Positions 57,697 to 64,000 of a stretch of 64,000 nt of DNA are shown here, piece after piece. A model generated the notes under the pieces. That model searched no databases. It was not told the origin of the DNA and saw only the letters and a list, made by a program, of their open reading frames with translations. The stretch is from Pseudomonas sp. Q1-7 (GTDB taxonomy: Bacteria > Pseudomonadota > Gammaproteobacteria > Pseudomonadales > Pseudomonadaceae). The stretch is taken from the NCBI RefSeq assembly GCF_028010285.1, contig NZ_CP116304.1:3116501-3180500 (forward strand), given 5' to 3'. Position 1 is the first letter of the stretch. The number at the start of each line of letters is the position of its first letter. A program made the translations under genes and the position numbers.

Positions 57697-58755
57697 ATGA
57701 GTAACGCAACACCCAAGGGGCTCGACCTGGCGGCACGGCTGGCCCTGATCGGAGTCGCCGTCGGAGGCCTGGCCGCGGGCTTCGCCTATGCCGCCGGCTG
57801 GATCGGCGGCGAGCGCCTGACCCCGCATCGGATCATCGACGCCTTCGAAGCCAACGCCGGGAAGTTTCCCGGCTACCGCAAGAACCACGCGAAGGGCCTC
57901 TGCATCGCCGGTCACTTCGAGAGCAACGGCCAGGCCGGGCACCTGTCCCGCGCCAGCGTCTTCGCCCCCGGCCAGGTGCCGGTGATCGGGCGTCTGGCCA
58001 TCGGCGGCAGCAACCCCCATGCGCCGGATGCCGGCGTGCCCGTTCGCAGCATGGCCTTGCTGTTCCAGCTGCCCGGCGGCGAGCAGTGGCGCACCGGCAT
58101 GAACTCGCCACCGGTGCTGCCAGTGGCCACGCCGGAAGCCTTCTATGCGCAGGTGCTGGCCTCTCGCCCCGATCCGGCCACCGGCAAACCGGACCCATCG
58201 CGGATGCAGGCGTTCTTCGCCGCCCACCCGGAGAGCGCCGCCTTCCGCCAGTGGGTGCAGGGCGCCAAGCCGAGCAATAGCTACGCCAGCGTCACCTACC
58301 ACAGCATCAATGCGTTCCGCCTGGTGGATGAGGCCGGCGACGGGCATTTCGCGCGCTGGTCGATGCAGCCGGAGACGCCGTTCGAGCCCTTGGGCGACGC
58401 CGGCCAGGCGCCGGACTTCCTCAGCCGCGACCTGCAACAGCGCCTGGCCAAGGGCCCCCTGCGCTGGCACCTGGTGCTGACCCTGGCCGAGCCGGGCGAC
58501 CCCACCCACGATGCCACCCGCCAATGGCCAGCGGAGCGCCGCCAGGTGGACGCCGGCACCCTGGTGGTGGAAAGGGCCGAGCCCCAGGACACGGGCGCCT
58601 GCCGCGACATCAATTTCGACCCGCTGGTACTCCCCGACGGCATCCAGGCCTCGGACGACCCGCTGCTTGCCGCACGATCCGCCGCCTATGCCGTGTCCTA
58701 CAACCGCCGCACCCGCGAAGGTGCGCCCCACGCCGAACCAGGAGCCCAGCCATGA
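57697..58755 (+). CDS. Catalase-family peroxidase (SrpA-like), membrane-anchored
   Basis: A 352-residue short catalase-fold protein with an N-terminal hydrophobic helix (residues about 10-36). The distal His is in YRKNHAKGLCIAGHF, the barrel strand is VRSMALLFQLPGGEQWRTGMN with the catalytic Asn, and the proximal Tyr is in LLAARSAAYAVSYNRR (RxxxY). This family reduces organic or hydrogen peroxide using an external electron donor. It is the first gene of an operon driven by the ECF promoter, with GGGAG before the ATG, and its stop overlaps the cytochrome b561 start, which is the probable electron donor. Confidence 0.87.
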   Translation: MSNATPKGLDLAARLALIGVAVGGLAAGFAYAAGWIGGERLTPHRIIDAFEANAGKFPGYRKNHAKGLCIAGHFESNGQAGHLSRASVFAPGQVPVIGRLAIGGSNPHAPDAGVPVRSMALLFQLPGGEQWRTGMNSPPVLPVATPEAFYAQVLASRPDPATGKPDPSRMQAFFAAHPESAAFRQWVQGAKPSNSYASVTYHSINAFRLVDEAGDGHFARWSMQPETPFEPLGDAGQAPDFLSRDLQQRLAKGPLRWHLVLTLAEPGDPTHDATRQWPAERRQVDAGTLVVERAEPQDTGACRDINFDPLVLPDGIQASDDPLLAARSAAYAVSYNRRTREGAPHAEPGAQP

Positions 58756-59312
58756 ACGCCCCGACCCACTTCAGCCCGCTGTTGCGAGTCATCCACTGGC
58801 TGATGGCGATCCTGCTGCTGGTCATGTTGTTCATCGGCGTGAGCCTGGTGGGCGACCTCTCGCCGCGCCACAGCGCCCTGCTGGCGCTGCACAAGCCCCT
58901 TGGGGTGTTCCTGCTGGCGCTGGTGATCCTGCGTCTCGCGGTGCGCCTGCTCTCCCGCACACCGCCACTGCCCACCGGTATGCCCGGCTGGCAGCAACGC
59001 CTTGCGCGGATCTCGCACCGGTTGCTCTACACCCTGATGTTCGCCCTGCCACTGGTGGGCTGGGCCATGCAGTCCGCCGGGGGCTACCCGGTGGTGCTCC
59101 ACGAATCGCTGCTGCTGCCGTCCATCGTCCCGCCGGACGCGCGGCTCTATGCCGGCCTGCGCCTGGCCCACACTGTACTGGCGTACCTGCTGTTCCTCAG
59201 CATCCTGGCGCACCTGGCGGCGGCCCTCTACCACGCACTCATCCGCAGGGATGGCGTGCTCTCCAGCATGACCACCGGCAGCGGCATCCGCTCGATGCCT
59301 GACGGTCAGTAG
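58752..59312 (+). CDS. Cytochrome b561
   Basis: A 186-residue, four-helix membrane cytochrome b. Heme-ligand histidines are visible in LLRVIHWLMAILLLVML (helix 1), LALHKPLGVFLLALVILR (helix 2), RISHRLLYTLMFALPLVGW (helix 3) and RLAHTVLAYLLFLSILAHLAAALYH (helix 4). It shuttles electrons from the quinol pool to a periplasmic partner, here most likely the catalase-family peroxidase, with which it overlaps by 4 bases (ATGA). Confidence 0.92.
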   Translation: MNAPTHFSPLLRVIHWLMAILLLVMLFIGVSLVGDLSPRHSALLALHKPLGVFLLALVILRLAVRLLSRTPPLPTGMPGWQQRLARISHRLLYTLMFALPLVGWAMQSAGGYPVVLHESLLLPSIVPPDARLYAGLRLAHTVLAYLLFLSILAHLAAALYHALIRRDGVLSSMTTGSGIRSMPDGQ

Positions 59313-59357
59313 GCGCGGGACTACCCGCAAACCACCTCTCCAGCAGGAGAATCCACC

Positions 59358-59615
59358 ATGAAAACCCTTGTAGTCGCCTTGAGTTTGAGCCTCGCCACCA
59401 GCGCCGCCCTGGCCGCCAACGCCAACCCGTCGACGCAACCCGTCATCCAGTACGAGTACGGCGTGCATCTGGACATCGCCCGCGTGGTGCAGATGACCGA
59501 CCTGACCACCTTCTGCGGCATCGGACCGGCCCGCATGACCTACGAAGACAGCCAGATGCAGACGAAGACCATCGAGTACCTGGTCTGGGGAAGCGGCTGC
59601 AAGAACGACTATTAA
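59358..59615 (+). CDS. DUF2790 family exported protein
   Basis: An 85-residue exported protein with signal peptide MKTLVVALSLSLATSAALAA and a mature domain YEYGVHLDIARVVQMTD...CGIGPARMTYEDSQMQTKTIEYLVWGSGC. The last part (MTYEDSxGxxxxxxYLxxGxGC) is typical of DUF2790, a small family abundant in pseudomonads, with two cysteines that may form a disulfide. Function unknown. It is 45 bases after the cytochrome b561 gene with GCAGGAG upstream, so probably part of the ECF-controlled operon. Confidence 0.85.
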   Translation: MKTLVVALSLSLATSAALAANANPSTQPVIQYEYGVHLDIARVVQMTDLTTFCGIGPARMTYEDSQMQTKTIEYLVWGSGCKNDY

Positions 59616-59632
59616 GTCCCGCACCGCCCAAA

Positions 59633-59675
59633 GGAGCCAGCCTGCTGGCGAGAGGTTCGCGAGCAGCCTGGCTCC
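59633..59675. repeat. Long hairpin (REP-like) after the DUF2790 gene
   Basis: Nested arms GGAGCCAG/CTGGCTCC (59633-59640 and 59668-59675), CTGCT/AGCAG and GCGA/TCGC make a 43-base stem-loop 17 bases after the stop. The sequence type, GGAGCCAG...GCTGGCGA, is a known style of Pseudomonas REP. It can stabilise or end the ECF-operon transcript. Confidence 0.7.
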
Positions 59676-59834
59676 TCCCGGGTTATCCATCCGTTATCAC
59701 CATCGGCCCCGGCTGCATCGGGTAGCCGATGGTCCGGGGGCGCCGGTCATGCCCTGCGAACGTACGCCCGGCGGACGGGACGGCACGCCTCTTCGCCGTG
59801 GTCTAGGTTCAGCAGAGGCGAACGGAGACTCCCC

Positions 59835-60935
59835 ATGACCCCGCGCAACTCCCCTGTGGCACCGGGCGAAGCGGTGCCCTGGTTCACCAGCAGCACCCCC
59901 AGCCGCGAGCGTTTCACCTTCGATACCGTGGCCGGGCGCTACATCGTCCTCAGTTTCCTTGGCTCGTCCACCGACCCGGCAGCGGCGCGGGTGCTGACCG
60001 ACCTACTGGCCCGTCGCGAACAGTTCGACGACGAGCGGGCGAGTTTCTTCGGCGTCATCGTCGACCCGCGCGACCGCGAGCAACAGCGGGTCCGCGACCA
60101 GTTGCCCGGCATTCGCTTCTTCTGGGACCTCGACCGCAGCATCTGCAACCTCTACGGCATGAACCAGGCCGACGACGCCATCTGCCAGACCACCTACCTG
60201 CTCGACCCCCGCCTGCGGGTGCTCGCCGCACTGCCGATCCCGCCCGGCGGCGAAGGCCACATCGATGCCGTCCTCGCCCGGCTCCAGGCCCAGGAACCGA
60301 TTCCCCCCATCGCGCGGGCCCGCGCGCAAGCGCCGGTACTGGTGGTTCCGCGCATCTTCGAACCTGCCCTGTGCCGGGCGCTGATCGACTACTACGAGCG
60401 CCTGGGCGGCACCGAGTCGGGCTACATGGTCGAACGCGACGGCAAGACCGTGGAAGTGCGCAAGCATGAACACAAGCAACGCCGCGACTGCAGCCTGGAG
60501 GACCAGCCATTGCGCCAGGCCTGCATACAGCGCATCACCACACGCCTGATTCCTGAAATCCACAAGGCTTTCCAGTTCCAGGCCACGCGCATGGAACGCT
60601 ACCTGGTGGCCTGCTACGACGCCGAGGAAGGCGGCCATTTCCGCCCCCACCGCGACAACACCACCAAAGGTACTGCCCATCGGCGCTTCGCCGTCTCGTT
60701 GTTCCTCAACACAGGCGAGTACGAAGGCGGCTATTTGCACTTCCCGGAATTCGGCCACAGCCTCTTCACCGCACCCACCGGCGGTGCCGTGGTGTTCTCC
60801 TGTTCGCTGCTGCATGAGGCCACGCCGGTCACGGCGGGGCGCCGCTACATGTTCCTGCCCTTCCTCTACGACGAAGAGGGCCGGCGCATCCGCGAGGAAA
60901 ACATGCAGTACCTGGCAAGCCCGACCGAGCAATGA
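59835..60935 (+). CDS. Redoxin-like/2OG-Fe(II) oxygenase fusion
   Basis: A 366-residue protein. Residues about 5-160 look like a peroxiredoxin/AhpC-type thioredoxin fold (EAVPWFTSSTPSRERFTFDT, RYIVLSFLGSSTDP, FFGVIVDPRDREQQ, DDAICQTTYLLDP), but the peroxidatic TxxC/PxxxTxxC cysteine is missing. Residues about 170-360 form a prolyl-4-hydroxylase-like oxygenase with HFRPHRDNTTKG (HxD), LLHEATPVTAGRRY (distal His and 2-oxoglutarate Arg). The substrate is unknown. GGAG lies seven bases before the ATG. It is separated from the DUF2790 gene by over 200 bases. Confidence 0.85.
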   Translation: MTPRNSPVAPGEAVPWFTSSTPSRERFTFDTVAGRYIVLSFLGSSTDPAAARVLTDLLARREQFDDERASFFGVIVDPRDREQQRVRDQLPGIRFFWDLDRSICNLYGMNQADDAICQTTYLLDPRLRVLAALPIPPGGEGHIDAVLARLQAQEPIPPIARARAQAPVLVVPRIFEPALCRALIDYYERLGGTESGYMVERDGKTVEVRKHEHKQRRDCSLEDQPLRQACIQRITTRLIPEIHKAFQFQATRMERYLVACYDAEEGGHFRPHRDNTTKGTAHRRFAVSLFLNTGEYEGGYLHFPEFGHSLFTAPTGGAVVFSCSLLHEATPVTAGRRYMFLPFLYDEEGRRIREENMQYLASPTEQ

Positions 60936-60970
60936 ACGGGGCGCTGGATTATCATCCCGCGCCCCGTTCA
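60933..60970. repeat. Hairpin overlapping the 2OG oxygenase stop codon
   Basis: TGAACGGGGCGC (60933-60944), which begins with the stop codon, is perfectly complementary to GCGCCCCGTTCA (60959-60970) across 14 bases. No T-run follows. It separates the oxygenase and DUF5629-like genes and may pause or stabilise the message. Confidence 0.55.
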
Positions 60971-60988
60971 ATCGATGGATGATCCACC

Positions 60989-61318
60989 ATGCCCCACGAA
61001 ACCCTGCTGGATGCCTTGCTGGCCGCCGACATGCTGGAAATCGACGACCTGCACGCCTGGGAATTCGACCTGGACGACGCCCTGCTGGACGCCCTGGAAG
61101 CCGGCCAGCCGGGAGAGCCCGAGACCCAACTGCTGCGCGTGGAATGCATCGACGGCCGCACCCGCCGCGAATGGCGCTTCACCCAGGGCGCCGTACAGGC
61201 CGCGCGCTTCGACGCCGAAAGCGGCTGCTGGAAGCTGGCTGGCGCCGAGGGCGAACATACCCTGCGCTGCCTGGATGCCTTCGGTGGCGACGCCGAGGAT
61301 GAGGACGAGCAGGACTGA
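60989..61318 (+). CDS. Small acidic DUF5629-like protein
   Basis: A 109-residue, strongly acidic cytoplasmic protein (LLDALLAADMLEIDDLHAWEFDLDDALLDALEAG, ending FGGDAEDEDEQD). I believe this is the DUF5629 family of pseudomonads, given the LEIDDLHAWEF motif. No catalytic motif, membrane segment or signal is visible. Function unknown. It lies 54 bases after the oxygenase gene in the same direction and ends eight bases from the oppositely oriented regulator gene. Confidence 0.7.
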   Translation: MPHETLLDALLAADMLEIDDLHAWEFDLDDALLDALEAGQPGEPETQLLRVECIDGRTRREWRFTQGAVQAARFDAESGCWKLAGAEGEHTLRCLDAFGGDAEDEDEQD

Positions 61319-61326
61319 GGCGTCGC

Positions 61327-61890
61327 TCAGGTCAGCACATTGCGCACGAAGCGCACCAGCCCTTCACCTTCGTTGGCATAGACGTAGGGCTGATCGCTGC
61401 CGAATACCAGGAAGTCCCCGGCCTCGACCTCCTGCCGCGCTTCGCCGCGCAACACACTGAGGCGCCCCTCGATCACGAATATCATCTCCCGCCAGCCTTC
61501 CGCGTCCGGCTCGGCGGTGTAGCGCTCACCCGGCGCCAACGACCAGCTCCAGAGCTCCACTTCGTGCCGCGTGGCCGAGCTGGCCAGCAGGGTCGCGCGG
61601 CTGCCCGGCTGGTCGCCGACCCAGGCCACGACGTTGATCCGCGAGCGATCGGGACGATCCGGCTGTTGCACCAGGTCGGGAAAGAGCACGCCGAGGGCGG
61701 CGGCGATGCGGTCGAGGGTGGCCAGGCTGACGTTCACGTCGCCCCCCTCGATGCCCACCAGCATGCGCCGGCTCACCCCCGCGGCGCTCGCCAGGGCTTC
61801 CTGACTGAGGCCCGCCGCGCGGCGCAGGCGTCGGACATTTTCGGAGACGTGTTCGAGGACGTTGGGACGCTCTTCAGACTTGGGCAACAT
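61327..61890 (-). CDS. HTH-XRE / cupin transcriptional regulator
   Basis: A 187-residue regulator with an N-terminal XRE helix-turn-helix (VRRLRRAAGLSQEALASAAGVSRRMLVGIEGG) and a C-terminal cupin sensor (ELWSWSLAPGERYTAEPDAEGWREM, VEAGDFLVFGSDQPYVYANEG). Such proteins sense a small ligand through the cupin and usually repress a divergent transport or catabolic gene. The start at 61890 (MLPKSEERPNV) is chosen because GGAA lies nine bases upstream; alternative in-frame starts at 61899, 61917 and 61935 exist. It is divergent from rhtA, and three GCAACATA half-sites lie in between. Confidence 0.82.
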   Translation of the reverse strand: MLPKSEERPNVLEHVSENVRRLRRAAGLSQEALASAAGVSRRMLVGIEGGDVNVSLATLDRIAAALGVLFPDLVQQPDRPDRSRINVVAWVGDQPGSRATLLASSATRHEVELWSWSLAPGERYTAEPDAEGWREMIFVIEGRLSVLRGEARQEVEAGDFLVFGSDQPYVYANEGEGLVRFVRNVLT

Positions 61891-61944
61891 ATTGCTCATT
61901 TCCGGGATTTTGCGCATTATGTTGCACATAACCATAGCAACATA
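61884..61944. promoter_or_regulatory. Triple GCAACATA operator
   Basis: GCAACATA occurs at 61884-61891 (+) and 61937-61944 (+), and as TATGTTGC at 61918-61925. The last two form a perfect 8-bp inverted repeat with an 11-base centre. The first copy overlaps the regulator start codon. Position between the HTH-cupin gene and rhtA indicates an autoregulatory operator. Confidence 0.65.
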
Positions 61945-61982
61945 CCAGCCCCTCGTGGACTGGTTCAGCCGGATCAGTCCCC

Positions 61983-62867
61983 ATGTCGTCTCGCCTTGCC
62001 TCCACCCTGCTGCCCGTTGCCGTCCTGATGGTGGCCATGGCTTCCATCCAGAGCGGCGCCTCCCTGGCCAAGACGCTGTTCCCGGTCATCGGCGCCCAGG
62101 GCACCACCGCCCTGCGCCTGCTGTTCGCCACCGTCATCCTCGCGCTGATCCTGCGCCCTTGGCGCGCGCGCCTCAGCCGCGACTCCATCGTCCCGCTGGT
62201 GCTCTACGGCCTCGCCCTGGGCGGCATGAACCTGATGTTCTACATGTCCCTGCGCAGCATTCCCCTGGGCATCGCCGTCGCCCTGGAGTTCGCCGGGCCG
62301 CTGTCGGTGGCGCTGTTCGCCTCGCGTCGCGCCATCGACTTTCTCTGGATCGCCCTGGCCGCGCTGGGTCTCTGGCTGCTTCTGCCGCTGGGCAAGAGCG
62401 AAGGCCACCTCGACCTCACCGGCATAGCCTACGCCCTGGGCGCGGGCGTCTGCTGGGCGCTGTACATCCTCTACGGCGCCCGCACCGGCAGTGACCACGG
62501 CATGCAGGGCGCAGCCCTGGGCGTGATGGTGGCGGCCCTCTTCGTCGCGCCCATCGGTATCGCGCATGCCGGCGCCGACCTGCTGCGTCCCGAGCTGATC
62601 CCCGTGGCCCTGGCCGTCGCCCTGCTCTCCACCGCCATTCCCTACAGCCTGGAGATGATCGCCCTCACCCGCCTGCCGGCACAGACCTTCGGCACCCTGA
62701 TGAGCATCGAACCGGCCTTCGGCGCACTGTCCGGGCTGATTTTCCTCGGCGAGCACCTGTCGCTGCTGCAGTGGCTGGCAATTCTCTGCATCATCCTCGC
62801 CTCCGTGGGCTGCACGGTCACCGCGGCCCCGCGCCAGCAGACCCAGCCCCTGGTACCGGCGGACTGA
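61983..62867 (+). CDS. rhtA: EamA/DMT exporter, RhtA-like
   Basis: A 294-residue drug/metabolite transporter with ten predicted helices and two EamA repeats. The sequence resembles E. coli RhtA (threonine/homoserine exporter, 295 residues): SIQSGASLAKTLFPVIGAQGTTALRLLFA, GLALGGMNLMFYMSLRSIPLGIAVALEFAGPLSVAL, and IPYSLEMIALTRLPAQTFGTLMSIEPAFGALSG. The divergent HTH-cupin gene probably controls it. Substrate is inferred from similarity. Confidence 0.85.
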   Translation: MSSRLASTLLPVAVLMVAMASIQSGASLAKTLFPVIGAQGTTALRLLFATVILALILRPWRARLSRDSIVPLVLYGLALGGMNLMFYMSLRSIPLGIAVALEFAGPLSVALFASRRAIDFLWIALAALGLWLLLPLGKSEGHLDLTGIAYALGAGVCWALYILYGARTGSDHGMQGAALGVMVAALFVAPIGIAHAGADLLRPELIPVALAVALLSTAIPYSLEMIALTRLPAQTFGTLMSIEPAFGALSGLIFLGEHLSLLQWLAILCIILASVGCTVTAAPRQQTQPLVPAD

Positions 62868-62939
62868 AAATCCGCTTGCGAAAACGCGCCGATTCTCCGC
62901 AGGCTATAGCGATCCGGACCGCGCATTACAGGTACCTCA

Positions 62940-63881
62940 ATGAACAGACTTCCCTATGTCGCCACCGGCTGCCAGCCGGTGAACTGGCAGCTCGACCAGA
63001 TCGTCAGCGACCTGCGCGACGCCCGCGCCCAATGGCGTAGCCGGCATGGCCGCCTGCAGGACCGGGGCGGCCGCGAACTGCCGTCGCGGATCACCGTCGG
63101 GCATATCATCGAAGCCCTTTCCGGCGCCCTCTTCCCCATGCGCCTCGGCCCGGCCGACCTGCGTGAGGAAAGCGAGGACTTCTACGTCGGCCACACCCTG
63201 GACGTGGCGCTCAACGCGCTGGCCGGCGAGGTGCGCCGCGAGCTGTCCTATGCCGCGCGGCACAATGGCGCCAGCGGCGACGACATCGCCTGCCAGGCCA
63301 TCGAGATCGTCAAGGGCTTTGCCGCCACCCTGCCGAAGCTGCGGGTCCTGCTGGACACCGACGTGCTCGCCGCCTTCCAGGGCGATCCGGCCGCGCGCAG
63401 CGTGGACGAGGTGCTGATCTGCTATCCGGGCGTGCACGCGGTGATCCACCACCGCCTGGCCCATTACTTCTACCAGGCCGGCCTGCCGCTGCTGGCGCGG
63501 ATGATCGCCGAGATCGCCCACTCCGCCACCGGCATCGACATCCACCCCGGCGCGACCATCGGCAAGAGCTTCTTCATCGACCACGGCACCGGCGTGGTGA
63601 TTGGCGAAACGGCGATCATCGGCGAGCGGGTGCGCATCTACCAGGCCGTGACCCTGGGCGCCAAGCGCTTCCCGGCCGACGAGGAAGGCAACCTCCAGAA
63701 AGGCCAGCCGCGCCACCCGATCGTGGAAGACGACGTGGTGATCTACGCCGGCGCCACCATCCTCGGCCGCATCACCATCGGCCAGGGCTCCACCATCGGC
63801 GGTAACGTCTGGCTGACCCGCAGCGTACCGGCGGGCAGCAACATCACCCAGGCAAACCTACAGAACGAAGGCGGGGCCTGA
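62940..63881 (+). CDS. epsC: Serine O-acetyltransferase EpsC
   Basis: A 313-residue serine acetyltransferase of the EpsC/SrpH-type, the first step of cysteine synthesis from serine and acetyl-CoA. An N-terminal helical domain (about 170 residues) is followed by the left-handed beta-helix hexapeptide region: HPGATIGKSFFIDHGTGVVIGETAIIGERVRIYQAVTLGAK, with the catalytic His-Asp pair in IDIHPGATIG and FIDHGTGVV, and IVEDDVVIYAGATILGRITIGQGSTIGGNVWL. Length is longer than CysE, as usual in this subfamily. It is 72 bases after rhtA in the same direction; co-transcription is possible. Confidence 0.9.
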   Translation: MNRLPYVATGCQPVNWQLDQIVSDLRDARAQWRSRHGRLQDRGGRELPSRITVGHIIEALSGALFPMRLGPADLREESEDFYVGHTLDVALNALAGEVRRELSYAARHNGASGDDIACQAIEIVKGFAATLPKLRVLLDTDVLAAFQGDPAARSVDEVLICYPGVHAVIHHRLAHYFYQAGLPLLARMIAEIAHSATGIDIHPGATIGKSFFIDHGTGVVIGETAIIGERVRIYQAVTLGAKRFPADEEGNLQKGQPRHPIVEDDVVIYAGATILGRITIGQGSTIGGNVWLTRSVPAGSNITQANLQNEGGA

Positions 63882-63894
63882 GGCCCTCTTCTGC

Positions 63895-63935
63895 TGTGGG
63901 AGCGATTTCAATCGCGATGCAGGTCGCAGACCTGC
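63895..63935 (+). repeat. Multi-hairpin element (copy D, half)
   Basis: TGTGGGAGCGATTTCAATCGC (63895-63915, given here in two parts of the end module: TGTGGGAGCG, ATTTCAATCGC) is followed by a GCAGGTC-GCA-GACCTGC hairpin (63919-63935), 13 bases after the epsC stop. A second repeat type with TTGGGT...AAACCCAA arms follows at 63942-63964. The window ends before any further module. Confidence 0.75.
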
Positions 63936-64000
63936 CGTGGCTTGGGTAGAGAAACGAAACCCAACGGTTCAGCAACCGGCACTACGGTGGCAGCACCGCA

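Overview
The window is one continuous, GC-rich chromosomal segment of a Pseudomonas-type gammaproteobacterium. The assignment rests on gene content and order: cspD, icd and a monomeric idh; nudJ-mnmA-hflD-purB; a 531-residue aceA; a thirteen-gene nuo operon with fused nuoCD followed by two chemoreceptors around an antiporter (the order I recall from P. aeruginosa, nuoN to tlpQ); and genus-typical DUF2790 and DUF5629-like proteins. I see no tRNA, rRNA, insertion sequence, prophage, CRISPR array or origin. Almost every long ORF opposite a real gene is a GC-driven shadow.

Layout. 1-13.5 kb: carbon-flux and housekeeping genes. The two unrelated isocitrate dehydrogenases are divergent, and isocitrate lyase lies 10 kb away, so both sides of the TCA/glyoxylate branch point are here, along with nudJ, mnmA, hflD, purB, the uL16 hydroxylase roxA and a small acyltransferase/DUF7931-like/mini-secretin cluster. 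13.5-16.3 kb: an L,D-transpeptidase-like protein and a Tat-exported PhoX-family protein. 16.3-31.6 kb: nuoA-N, preceded by a 491-bp leader holding a 16/19 Fur-box match and a dyad, and closed by a strong terminator. 31.8-37.3 kb: ctpM-like receptor, Na+/H+ antiporter-family protein and tlpQ-like receptor; both receptors have good FliA promoters. 37.5-44 kb: flavin reductase-like protein, a degenerate sigma-54-type regulator without the GAFTGA loop, a GNAT-C39 fusion, and a diheme cytochrome c paired with a membrane-anchored catalase-fold protein. 44.3-54.4 kb: homocysteine methyltransferase family protein, NfeD/SPFH pair, ald, a third chemoreceptor, an I78 inhibitor lipoprotein, a pseudouridine synthase and a lipoamide dehydrogenase. 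54.5-64 kb: an MltF-like lytic transglycosylase, an ECF sigma/anti-sigma pair divergent from a catalase-family peroxidase/cytochrome b561/DUF2790 set, a redoxin-2OG oxygenase fusion, a DUF5629-like protein, an HTH-cupin regulator divergent from rhtA, and epsC.

The most notable structures are: (1) a 22-bp perfect palindrome between the ECF sigma gene and the catalase-like gene, which generates two mirror-image promoters GGGAAT-N16-CGTCTC; (2) a family of 90-120 bp multi-hairpin elements placed just after stop codons, whose copies show compensatory base-pair changes; (3) two separate loci in which a membrane-anchored catalase-fold protein is paired with a heme electron-transfer protein; (4) three GCAACATA half-sites between the HTH-cupin regulator and rhtA. 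All function calls come from reading motifs, lengths and neighbours; no database search was run.
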